A stretch of DNA of 42,496 nt from Rubrivivax sp. (lineage in GTDB: Bacteria; Pseudomonadota; Gammaproteobacteria; Burkholderiales; Burkholderiaceae_C). Each line of letters starts with the position of its first letter. Within the stretch, counting starts at the first letter, position 1. The stretch lies in NCBI GenBank assembly GCA_021297985.1, contig JAJTGU010000072.1, positions 1 to 42,496 of the forward strand, read 5' to 3'. A model generated the notes under the pieces. The model worked only from the letters and a program-made list of their open reading frames with translations. It ran no database searches and was not told the origin of the DNA. The position numbers and the translations under genes are program-made. Below, one piece after another: positions 21,767-29,442 of the stretch.

Positions 21767-24016
21767 TCAAAAGTCGTGGCGCAGCGTCAGCTGCAGATGG
21801 CGGCCGGGGGCCGTGAAGGCGTCCTTGACGGTGCTGGTGTCGGGCACACCACGCACGTCGCTCCAGCGCCAGTAGGTGGCGTCGGTGACGTTGTTCAGGT
21901 TGGCGATGAGCGTCCAGCGTGGGCTTGCCTGCCAGCGCGCGCTGAAGTCGAGCACGGTGTAGCCCACGGGCGCGAAGGCAGCGGGCGTGGCGGCGCGGAT
22001 GCGGTCGCGCGTTTTGGCTTGCGCGTGCAGCACATCGGCGCGCAGGTCCCAGGCGCCGGCCCGGTAGCGCAGGCCCAGCGCCGTGCGGGCGGGCTCCACG
22101 CTGTCCAGCGGCTCGGCCACGCCGTTGCGGGTGCTGGTGCCGCGGGTCAGTGCGGTGGCGGCGTTCAGGCTCCAGGCGGGCGACAGGCGCCACTCGCCGC
22201 GCAGTTCCACGCCCCGAATGCGCGCTTGGGCCAGGTTGATGAACTGGAAGAGGGTCGGATCGGCTGGCGTGCCGGCGCCGCTGACGGCTTCCTGGCTGAT
22301 GAAGTCGCGGTAGCGGTTGTCGTAGGCGGCCACCTGCCAGTGCCAGCCCCCGGCCTTGCCGCGCAGGCCGACTTCCAGGCTTTGTGCGGTCTCGGGCTGC
22401 AGGTTCGGATTGCCCACGCTGCGGTAGCCCGAGGCCACGTTGGTGAAGCCGTTGTTCACCTGGCCGGGCGTCGGCGCGCGGAAGCCGCGCGACCATTGGG
22501 CGTAGGGGGCAAAGGCATCGGCCAAGCGCCACACGGCACCCAAGCGCGGCGTGACGGCGCTGTCCGACAGGCTGACGATGGCGCCGCCACCGTAGCCCTC
22601 TGCCGACGGGTCGAGCATGAAGCGGTCGTAGCGAAGGCCTGGAATCAGCGTCAGGCGGCCCGGCAATCCGGCCAGCCCGCCCAGTTCGATCTCGCTCTGC
22701 AGGTAGGCACCGGCCAGGGTGTAGTCGGTATCGGGGAAGGGCTTGGCCGGAAAGGTCTCGCCAAAGGGTGGCGGCGCGCTCGGGTTGGGTGTGCCGTCGC
22801 GCACCGAGGTGATGCGCGTACGGCTGGCATCGATGCCGTAGCTCAGGCGCTGCGGCAGCGTGCCCGACAGCGAGGTTTCGAACTGTGTGGACAGACCCAC
22901 CACCTTCTCGCGGTAGCGGCTGGTGCGGGTGCGGTCGGCAGCGGTGTTGCGGTCTTCCATCGCGAACTGGCGCGTGTCGGCGTCCTGCACGTACGCCCGG
23001 GATTCGGCCTTCTGGAACCACAGGCCGTTGAGGTCGTCGTAGCGGTGCTCGGCCGAAACGCGGGCGCGATGCACTCGGTCGCTGGCGTCCAGGTCGATCA
23101 CGGCGGTGGCGGGCAGCACGGCGGGCGGGGCGGGTGGCAGGGCGCGGGCCGAGAACACATCGGTCTCGGCACGTCGTTGCATGGCCTCCACGGTGGCCCC
23201 GAAGCGGTGGGCTGGCACCGGGCTGAAGAAGACCTTGCCCAGCAGCACCTGCTGTCGGTAATCCAGCGGGTTGGGTGCGGTGCGGCTGCTGTTCAGCGCT
23301 TCATGGGTGCCCTGGCTGCGCGTCTCGTGACCTTGGCGCTGGCTCAGCAGCAGCAGCGCCTGCCAGGACCCCTGGCGCACAGCGGCAGCGGCCGTCAGCG
23401 CCACCGAGTCGTCCACCTGCGTGCCGGCAAGGCGAACAAACCCGCCCAGCGTCTGGCCACGCTTCAGCACGTCGTCAGGGTCCAGCGTGCGCAGGCTCAA
23501 GGCGCCGGCCAGGCCGTCGCTGCCAAAGGACGTCGAAGCCGGGCCGCGCAGCACTTCGGCGGCCTGCGTGGCCTCCAGCGCCAGGTAGTCGGCACGGCCG
23601 GTCGCGAAGGCGCCGAACGAAAAGCTCCCGGGCACACGGATGCCATCCACCAGCATCAGCACCTGGTTGCCTTCCAGCCCGCGGATGTTGATACCTTCGT
23701 TGCCGGCGCGCCCGGTCGAGGCCCCGGCCAGGCCGAAGCGGCCCGGCGCATGGCGCACCGTCAGGTCGACCTGGTTGCGGAACAGGTCCTTGATGTCACG
23801 CGCGCCGGCGGCTTCGATGTCGGCGGCCGGCACCACGGTGACGGTGGCCGGCACCTCGTCGACTCGCCGGTCGGTGCGCGTTGCGGTGTTGGTGACGGCC
23901 GGAAGCGGTGTGGCCGCGATGGCGTCTGTTGGCGTGGAGGACTGGGCCAGCGTTCGCGTGGGGCCAAGGCCCCAGGCGACCACCAACGCCAGCGCGAAGG
24001 GAGTCTTGCGCAGCAA
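21767..24016 (-). CDS. TonB-dependent hemoglobin/heme receptor
   Basis: 749 aa; plug NIRGLEGNQVLMLVDGIRVPGSFSFG; barrel ends LQLTLRHDF; follows hemP. Confidence 0.94.
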   Translation of the reverse strand: MLRKTPFALALVVAWGLGPTRTLAQSSTPTDAIAATPLPAVTNTATRTDRRVDEVPATVTVVPAADIEAAGARDIKDLFRNQVDLTVRHAPGRFGLAGASTGRAGNEGINIRGLEGNQVLMLVDGIRVPGSFSFGAFATGRADYLALEATQAAEVLRGPASTSFGSDGLAGALSLRTLDPDDVLKRGQTLGGFVRLAGTQVDDSVALTAAAAVRQGSWQALLLLSQRQGHETRSQGTHEALNSSRTAPNPLDYRQQVLLGKVFFSPVPAHRFGATVEAMQRRAETDVFSARALPPAPPAVLPATAVIDLDASDRVHRARVSAEHRYDDLNGLWFQKAESRAYVQDADTRQFAMEDRNTAADRTRTSRYREKVVGLSTQFETSLSGTLPQRLSYGIDASRTRITSVRDGTPNPSAPPPFGETFPAKPFPDTDYTLAGAYLQSEIELGGLAGLPGRLTLIPGLRYDRFMLDPSAEGYGGGAIVSLSDSAVTPRLGAVWRLADAFAPYAQWSRGFRAPTPGQVNNGFTNVASGYRSVGNPNLQPETAQSLEVGLRGKAGGWHWQVAAYDNRYRDFISQEAVSGAGTPADPTLFQFINLAQARIRGVELRGEWRLSPAWSLNAATALTRGTSTRNGVAEPLDSVEPARTALGLRYRAGAWDLRADVLHAQAKTRDRIRAATPAAFAPVGYTVLDFSARWQASPRWTLIANLNNVTDATYWRWSDVRGVPDTSTVKDAFTAPGRHLQLTLRHDF

Positions 24017-24098
24017 AGTGAAGTCCTGGCGAGGAGCACTTGCTGGCGGCTGGCTGGCGGGTGCGGGGTTTGAAGAAGCGGAGTCTCTGGATCGAGGC

Positions 24099-24323
24099 CT
24101 ATTTGGTGAGGATCAGCTTGCCCAGGGCGGTCAGGCGCAGCCGATAGACCGCATGCCCGTGTTCGATTTCGATCTCATGGGCCGCGCCGAAAAGCTCGGC
24201 ACTGCGCCAACGTCGTGCCGAGGCCAAACGGGCGTGAGCCGCCGCGGTCGGGTCGGCGACATGGCCCAGCGCCGGCAGTCCCGCCGAAGCCGGTTTGCCG
24301 CCGAGACGAAGAAGCTTGGCCAT
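24099..24323 (-). CDS. hemP: Hemin uptake protein HemP
   Basis: C-terminal signature SAELFGAAHEIEIEHGHAVYRLRLTALGKLILTK. Confidence 0.9.
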   Translation of the reverse strand: MAKLLRLGGKPASAGLPALGHVADPTAAAHARLASARRWRSAELFGAAHEIEIEHGHAVYRLRLTALGKLILTK

Positions 24324-24326
24324 GGG

Positions 24327-24578
24327 TCAGAGTGCGGTGGAGGCTCGCGGGACCAAGCGTTGGACGGCCGCAATGGCAACAACCGGATCGATGCGATCGG
24401 TCTTGGCGCATGCCGGCCGGACATGGCGATCAAAGGTTTCCCGGGCCACGTCATGGCACTTGCCACAGCACGTCGCAACGGCGAGCTTGAACTGCAACTC
24501 GTCGAAGCTGGCACAGCCGCACTGTGCCGCGTGGGCAATGTCGCGGTCAGAGATCCGGTGGCAGACGCAAACAATCAT
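24327..24578 (-). CDS. bfd: Bacterioferritin-associated ferredoxin ((2Fe-2S)-binding)
   Basis: MIVCVCHRISDRDIAHAAQCGCASFDELQFKLAVATCCGKCHDVARE, four Fe-S cysteines in the Bfd pattern (CxC...CCxxC). Confidence 0.92.
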   Translation of the reverse strand: MIVCVCHRISDRDIAHAAQCGCASFDELQFKLAVATCCGKCHDVARETFDRHVRPACAKTDRIDPVVAIAAVQRLVPRASTAL

Positions 24579-24584
24579 GACGCT

Positions 24585-24613
24585 ACTGTAATGCGAACGA
24601 TTCGCATTTGCAA
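24585..24613 (-). promoter_or_regulatory. Candidate sigma70 promoter of heme operon overlapping Fur box
   Basis: Minus strand TTGCAA-N17-TACAGT then AGCGTC-ATG. Confidence 0.5.
24590..24608. promoter_or_regulatory. Candidate Fur box
   Basis: AATGCGAA-CGA-TTCGCATT palindrome (19 bp) immediately upstream of bfd-hemP-receptor-hmu genes. Confidence 0.75.
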
Positions 24614-24670
24614 TAGCCAGAACAACCACGGCCTTCACCCGCTGCGGCCAACGCCGGAGCGGTAGCCGCG

Positions 24671-25141
24671 TCAGCTGCCGAGTTGCGACTGCAGGTAGTT
24701 CTGCTCGCCGATCTTGCCCACCAGCTCGAGCTGGGTTTCCAGGAAGTCGATGTGCTCTTCCGTGTCCTTGAGGATGTGGCCGAACAGATCGCGCGAGACG
24801 TAGTCGCGGCTGATCTCGCACTGCGCGATGCCGGCCTTCACCGCTGTCTGCGACGCCTGCTCGAGCTTGAGGTCACAGGCCAGCGCTTCGGGCAGGGTCT
24901 CGCCAATCATCAGCTTGCCCAGGTCCTGAAGGTTGGGCAGTGCGTCGAGCGCGAACAACCGCTCCATCAGCGCGTCGGCATGTCTCATCTCGCCAATCGA
25001 CTCGTCGTATTCCTTCTTGGCCAGGCGCTCGAAGCCCCAGTGCTTGAACATGCGGTAGTGCACGAAGTACTGGTTGATGGCCGTCAGCTCGTTCTTGAGC
25101 TGGGACTGGAGGCACTGAACGACGAGCGGATCACCTTGCAT
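24671..25141 (-). CDS. bfr: Bacterioferritin
   Basis: MQGDPLVVQCLQSQLKNELTAINQYFVHYRMFKHWGFERLAKKEYDESIGEMRHADALMERLF... Confidence 0.96.
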   Translation of the reverse strand: MQGDPLVVQCLQSQLKNELTAINQYFVHYRMFKHWGFERLAKKEYDESIGEMRHADALMERLFALDALPNLQDLGKLMIGETLPEALACDLKLEQASQTAVKAGIAQCEISRDYVSRDLFGHILKDTEEHIDFLETQLELVGKIGEQNYLQSQLGS

Positions 25142-25200
25142 GGCTGCGGTTCCTGCCGAAAAGGGTTGGCGCACGTCATGTCATGCCGTGCGCAGATCGG

Positions 25201-25728
25201 TCATTGTGTTGCGCGCCTGAGCCCCCTGTCGGCCAGGGGCTCCGCCGGCACCTCGAACTGCTGCACGACGCCCTGCCAGGACCCGGCCGTCAGCGTGAGC
25301 TCGGTGTAGCGGCCCTGCGTGAACGCGCCGACGACCTGCCGCCAGAACGCCTGCGCCGCGTGGTTCTGCGGCATCTGGCCCACCTCCCAAAGCCCTGGGT
25401 GGGCGCGCAGCACATGCTCGGCCAGGGCCCGGCCGGCGCCCGTTCGCCGGTATCGCTTGAGGACGAAGAACTGCTCCATCCACGACCCAGCCTGGCGCGT
25501 GACAGCCGCCGGCGCGACCAGCGCACAGCCCACGTACTGCGAGCCCTGCACGGCGACGTGGGCATGGAAGCGTTCGCCCAGCCGGTGCCGGGTCAGGTCG
25601 TAGCCGTAGAGCGCCTGAGCGTCGGCGTCCTGCGGCCAGATGTCCGACAGCTCGTACTGGTACAGCTCCAGCATCTGCTGGACGGCCGCAAAGTCGTCGG
25701 GAAGGGCCTTTCGGGTTTCAAGCCGCAT
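25201..25728 (-). CDS. GNAT family N-acetyltransferase
   Basis: VLKRYRRTGAGRALAEHVLRAHPGLWEVGQMPQNHAAQAFWRQVVGAF. Confidence 0.85.
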   Translation of the reverse strand: MRLETRKALPDDFAAVQQMLELYQYELSDIWPQDADAQALYGYDLTRHRLGERFHAHVAVQGSQYVGCALVAPAAVTRQAGSWMEQFFVLKRYRRTGAGRALAEHVLRAHPGLWEVGQMPQNHAAQAFWRQVVGAFTQGRYTELTLTAGSWQGVVQQFEVPAEPLADRGLRRATQ

Positions 25729-25855
25729 GGGACGGACCGCGTCGGGGTTGCGTTGGGGTTGATTTGTGTTGCTGTTGCGACGACGCGCGGTCGCGACGAC
25801 CGGATTGCCCACATCATGCAGTCACTCGGCCTTCCGGTCGACCCAAGGTGCCAGC

Positions 25856-26671
25856 ATGCAGATTCGAGTCGGGTTCGACATGGAGTACGAGTGTCCGAGC
25901 CCGACACCGATGATCCTGTCGCTGAGCATCCACTACTCGCGCGCTTCGGACCTGGTCCGGCCCGACATCCTGATCACCCGCCCTTCGGTTCCGGTCATGG
26001 CGTACCGCGACTCCTTCGGCAACTGGTGCAGCCGGCTGGTCGCGCCGGCCGGCCGCTTTGAGCTCAGCACCGACGCCCTGATCAACGACACCGGGCTGAC
26101 CGATGCCGTGGCTCCCTGGGCCTTGCAGATCCCCGTCGAGCGGCTGCCCGAGTCCACGCTGGTCTACCTGCTGGCCAGTCGGTACTGCGAGACCGAACTG
26201 CTGTCGGACCTCGCCTGGCAGCTCTTTGGCAACGGCCCGACCGGCTGGGCACGGGTGCAGGCGATCTGCGACTTCGTGCACCGGCGCATCCGGTTCGACT
26301 ACGCGCACGCCCGGCGCACCCGGACCGCCTTCGAGGCCTTCCACGAGGGCCAGGGGGTCTGCCGCGACTACGCCCACCTCGCCATCGCGCTGTGCCGCTG
26401 CATGAACATCCCGGCGCGCTACTGCACCGGCTACCTCGGCGACATGGGAACCGACCCGCCCTACGGTCCGATGGACTTCGCGGCCTGGTTCGAGGTCTGG
26501 CTGGGCGACCGCTGGTACACCTTCGATGCCCGCAACAACACGCCCCGCATCGGGCGCGTGCTGATGGCGCGGGGTCGTGATGCCTGCGATGTCGCACTCG
26601 CCAGCACCTTCGGTCCCAACCAGCTGAAACGCTTCAAGGTCACGGCCGACGAGGTGGTGGCCGTGGCGTGA
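25856..26671 (+). CDS. Transglutaminase-like family protein
   Basis: RTAFEAFHEGQGVCRDYAHLAIALCRCMNIPARYCTGYLGDMG...DFAAWFEVWLGDRWYTFDARNN: Cys/His/Asp catalytic pattern. Confidence 0.92.
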   Translation: MQIRVGFDMEYECPSPTPMILSLSIHYSRASDLVRPDILITRPSVPVMAYRDSFGNWCSRLVAPAGRFELSTDALINDTGLTDAVAPWALQIPVERLPESTLVYLLASRYCETELLSDLAWQLFGNGPTGWARVQAICDFVHRRIRFDYAHARRTRTAFEAFHEGQGVCRDYAHLAIALCRCMNIPARYCTGYLGDMGTDPPYGPMDFAAWFEVWLGDRWYTFDARNNTPRIGRVLMARGRDACDVALASTFGPNQLKRFKVTADEVVAVA

Positions 26672-26734
26672 GCGTCCGCAGGGGACCGGGCTCGCGTCAC
26701 CGCGGCGGCCCCACGGCCGCTCGATTGGGCGGCC

Positions 26735-27853
26735 TCAGCCCCGGGGTTCGCCCTGCTCGTTGACCGAGACGGTGGCGCCGGGCGGCGTGCGGGTCTGGAC
26801 GCGGTGTTCGACGCCGCGGAAGGTGTAGGTCACGTCCCAGTACGTGGGCCGTGCACCCTCGGGCGCGGCACTGCAGCGCTGGACGTCCTGCGTCGTCTCG
26901 GCACCGCCGCGGCGACCCACGTTGTTGCCGATCACGGCACCGGCCACAGCGCCGATGCCGGTGGCCACGTCCTTGCCCGAGCCGCCACCGACCTGGTGCC
27001 CCAGCACGCCGCCGATGACGGCACCCAGCAACGCGCCCGGCACGTTGGCATCGCTGCGCCGCTCCGTCGCCACCTGCCCGCGTTCGACCCAGCAGCGCTG
27101 GCCACTGTCGTCGACCACGGCACGGACCGAGACGACGTCGGCACGGTACAAGCGCTCGTTGCGGCGCTGGCCGTAGTCGTAGGTCGCCTGCGGCGGCGGG
27201 GCGTAGCGGCTGTCGTCCACACGGGCACCGACGCCCAGGGCGCGCACCGACGACACACGGTCGTTCAGGCCCATCGAGGCCATCGACGCGTACTGGCCCG
27301 GTCGGAGCACGGCGCAGCGCCCGCCGAAGCGCGAGTTCTCGCAGACCTCCCAGCGGCTGCCGCGCACGATGATCGACGAGGCGCGATCGTTGAAGCCGCT
27401 GGCCTTGAAGTCGGCCACCGGTGCCTGCGCGCTGAAGCTTCGCCCTTCGAAGCCTTCGTTCTCGAACAGGACCACTTCGCTCGGCGCCTTGGGTGGCGGC
27501 GCCGGGGCGTAGCGGTCGTCGTCGACACGCACATGGCTGGCGACGGCACGCACGGAACCGACGCGGCCGTCCATGGCCATGGCCGAGAGCGACGGATAGT
27601 CGCCCGGACGCAGGATCGAGCAGCGCCCCCGGTAGCGGGGCTGGTCGCAGACTTCCCAACGGTCCGAGGCGCGGCCGCGCACGACGGCGGACGAAAAGCG
27701 GTCGCCGAAGCCGATGCGGGCCGAGTCGCCGATCGAGCGCGACGTGGTGTGCGAGCGGCCCTCGTAACCGGCACGCTCGTACAGCGTCACCTGAGCCGCA
27801 ACGGGAGCGGTACACGCCCAGGCGGCCAGGGCCAGGACCAGGCGGGCGTTCAC
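26735..27853 (-). CDS. Exported beta/gamma-crystallin-like repeat protein with C-terminal glycine-zipper 2TM domain
   Basis: Two repeats (VTLYERAGYEGRSHTTS...RWEVCDQPRYRGRCSILRPGDYPSLSAM and VVLFENEGFEGRSFSAQ...RWEVCENSRFGGRCAVLRPGQYASMASM) plus GALLGAVIGGVLGHQVGGGSGKDVATGIGAVAGAVIGNNVG; GTG start. Confidence 0.87.
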   Translation of the reverse strand: MNARLVLALAAWACTAPVAAQVTLYERAGYEGRSHTTSRSIGDSARIGFGDRFSSAVVRGRASDRWEVCDQPRYRGRCSILRPGDYPSLSAMAMDGRVGSVRAVASHVRVDDDRYAPAPPPKAPSEVVLFENEGFEGRSFSAQAPVADFKASGFNDRASSIIVRGSRWEVCENSRFGGRCAVLRPGQYASMASMGLNDRVSSVRALGVGARVDDSRYAPPPQATYDYGQRRNERLYRADVVSVRAVVDDSGQRCWVERGQVATERRSDANVPGALLGAVIGGVLGHQVGGGSGKDVATGIGAVAGAVIGNNVGRRGGAETTQDVQRCSAAPEGARPTYWDVTYTFRGVEHRVQTRTPPGATVSVNEQGEPRG

Positions 27854-28008
27854 AGCCGGCCCATCAGCAGCAGCACGATCACGACCAACAGCACCACGCC
27901 GATGCCGCCGCTGGGCGCGTAGCCCCAGTTACGGCTGTGGCCCCAGGTGGGGAAAGCGCCGATCAGCATCAGCAGCAGGACGATCAGCAAGATGGTGCCC
28001 AGGCCCAT
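27850..28008 (-). CDS. DUF3309 family small membrane protein
   Basis: Absent from the supplied track; read by hand: MGLGTILLIVLLLMLIGAFPTWGHSRNWGYAPSGGIGVVLLVVIVLLLMGRL*; GTGA overlap with the crystallin-like gene. Confidence 0.88.
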   Translation of the reverse strand: MGLGTILLIVLLLMLIGAFPTWGHSRNWGYAPSGGIGVVLLVVIVLLLMGRL

Positions 28009-28055
28009 GGTGTTCTCCTCGAAGCAAACCCGCCGCCTTCGATCCGGCGACGGTG

Positions 28056-28087
28056 CGACAGGCGCCGCGGATGCGGCGCCGTTGTCG
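28056..28087. repeat. Strong intergenic stem-loop
   Basis: CGACA-GGCGCCGC-GGAT-GCGGCGCC-(GT)-TGTCG; 8-bp perfect inner stem, 5-bp outer stem with 2-nt bulge. Confidence 0.6.
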
Positions 28088-28312
28088 GCGAAGCCATCGT
28101 GGCGCTGGGCACGGTTGCGGTCGGTGCGCTAGGGAACACACGCTGCCGCGCCGGCCGGATCCAAGCGGCCGCTTCGCCGGGCGGGTCTGTGAGCGCCGGC
28201 CTACACGCCGGGCCGCGCTGTGGCACGGGCACGACGCGGCCGCCACCGACATCGCCCGACCGCACGCTGAAGCACCGTGGGCGTCTGCCCCCCAGCATCG
28301 AAAGCACACACC

Positions 28313-28735
28313 ATGAACCGCCTCCGCTTCACCGCTCCTTCGGTCACCTTCTCCCTCGTGCTGGCCTGCCTGGCTGCCACCGGGCCGGCCTGTGCCGTCG
28401 AGAGCACGGCCGAGATGGCCGCGCGCTACCACGACGAGCGCAGCATCTGCATGAGTCCGCAGTTCGTCGGCGACCGCAAGAACTGCCTGCTCGAAACCGT
28501 GCGCGCCTATGCCGAGATCCGGCGCAACGGTCCGGCCGACCTGCCACCGCCCTACGCCCAGAACGCGCTGCGCCGCTGCGATGCCCACCGCGGCGACGAC
28601 CGCGTGGCTTGCCTTGCGCGCATGCATGGCGCCGGCACCACCAGCGGCAGCGTCGCCGGCGGTGGCATCTATCGCGAACTCGTGACGATCGAGCCTGCGC
28701 CCGCCGCCGGCCATGCGCCCGCCCAGACGCCCTGA
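28313..28735 (+). CDS. Hypothetical exported protein
   Basis: 140 aa with signal peptide; AARYHDERSICMSPQFVGDRKNCLLETVRAYAEIRRNG. Confidence 0.75.
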   Translation: MNRLRFTAPSVTFSLVLACLAATGPACAVESTAEMAARYHDERSICMSPQFVGDRKNCLLETVRAYAEIRRNGPADLPPPYAQNALRRCDAHRGDDRVACLARMHGAGTTSGSVAGGGIYRELVTIEPAPAAGHAPAQTP

Positions 28736-28826
28736 CCCGTTTCGGCCGCTGCTTGCGACGATGGGCATGCAGCGACTCCGTGGGCTGCCGCACAGACCCT
28801 GAAGCCTTGCCATCGCAGAGTCGCGA

Positions 28827-29132
28827 ATGCAGACAGCACCCACCCCCCGCGCGATGGCACCAAAGCCCGGTCGCTACGCCTGCCCGAACTGCCAGGGGAT
28901 GGTGATGCGGACGCCGCGCACGATGCTCGACCGCATCATCGCCATGATCGTCGGCATGCCGATGCGGCGCTACCAATGCCGCTTGGCGACCTGCGACTGG
29001 AGCGGCAACCTGTTGCAAGCACCGGCCGGCCGCGGCCAACGGATCGACGGGCCGGCGCCGGCGAAGAAACCGGCGTGGCGCACCAGCCCCAGTGTTCGGC
29101 ATCGCACCGACCGTCGCGACCGAGCCGCATAG
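28827..29132 (+). CDS. Small zinc-ribbon-like protein
   Basis: RYACPNCQGMVMRT...MPMRRYQCRLATCDWSGN; paired cysteines. Confidence 0.55.
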   Translation: MQTAPTPRAMAPKPGRYACPNCQGMVMRTPRTMLDRIIAMIVGMPMRRYQCRLATCDWSGNLLQAPAGRGQRIDGPAPAKKPAWRTSPSVRHRTDRRDRAA

Positions 29133-29204
29133 CCTGACCGGGCCCGGATTGCGGGCACCGCTGCCTGCACGACGCCGGCGCCGTCGACACCCTTCGGACT
29201 CCCC

Positions 29205-29420
29205 ATGAAGTACACACACCTGACGATGATGGCCCTGGCTCTGCTGACCCTGGCCGCCTGCAGCCGACAGCCCGAGCCGGCGATGCCTCCACCCGCTGTG
29301 GCCGTGCCCGGCCCGCCAGGCCCGACAGGCGCCACGGGGGAAACAGGCGCCACCGGCCAGCCGGGCTCGGGCACGACCGTGATCGTCGTTCCGCCGGCAG
29401 CCTCGGCGGCGAGCAGCTGA
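29205..29420 (+). CDS. Small lipoprotein with collagen-like Gly-X-Y repeats
   Basis: Lipobox LAAC; GPPGPTGATGETGATGQPGSG (7 triplets). Confidence 0.8.
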   Translation: MKYTHLTMMALALLTLAACSRQPEPAMPPPAVAVPGPPGPTGATGETGATGQPGSGTTVIVVPPAASAASS

Positions 29421-29442
29421 CCGCCGAACGCCCGGATCCGTC

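Noticed and set aside
20837-24073. 1078-aa plus-strand ORF
   Set aside because: Antisense to hmuS and the TonB receptor, both with clear family motifs; no recognisable domain.
26705-26720. GCGGCC-CCAC-GGCCGC hairpin as terminator between convergent genes
   Set aside because: Short 6-bp stem, no T-tract, expected by chance at this GC content.
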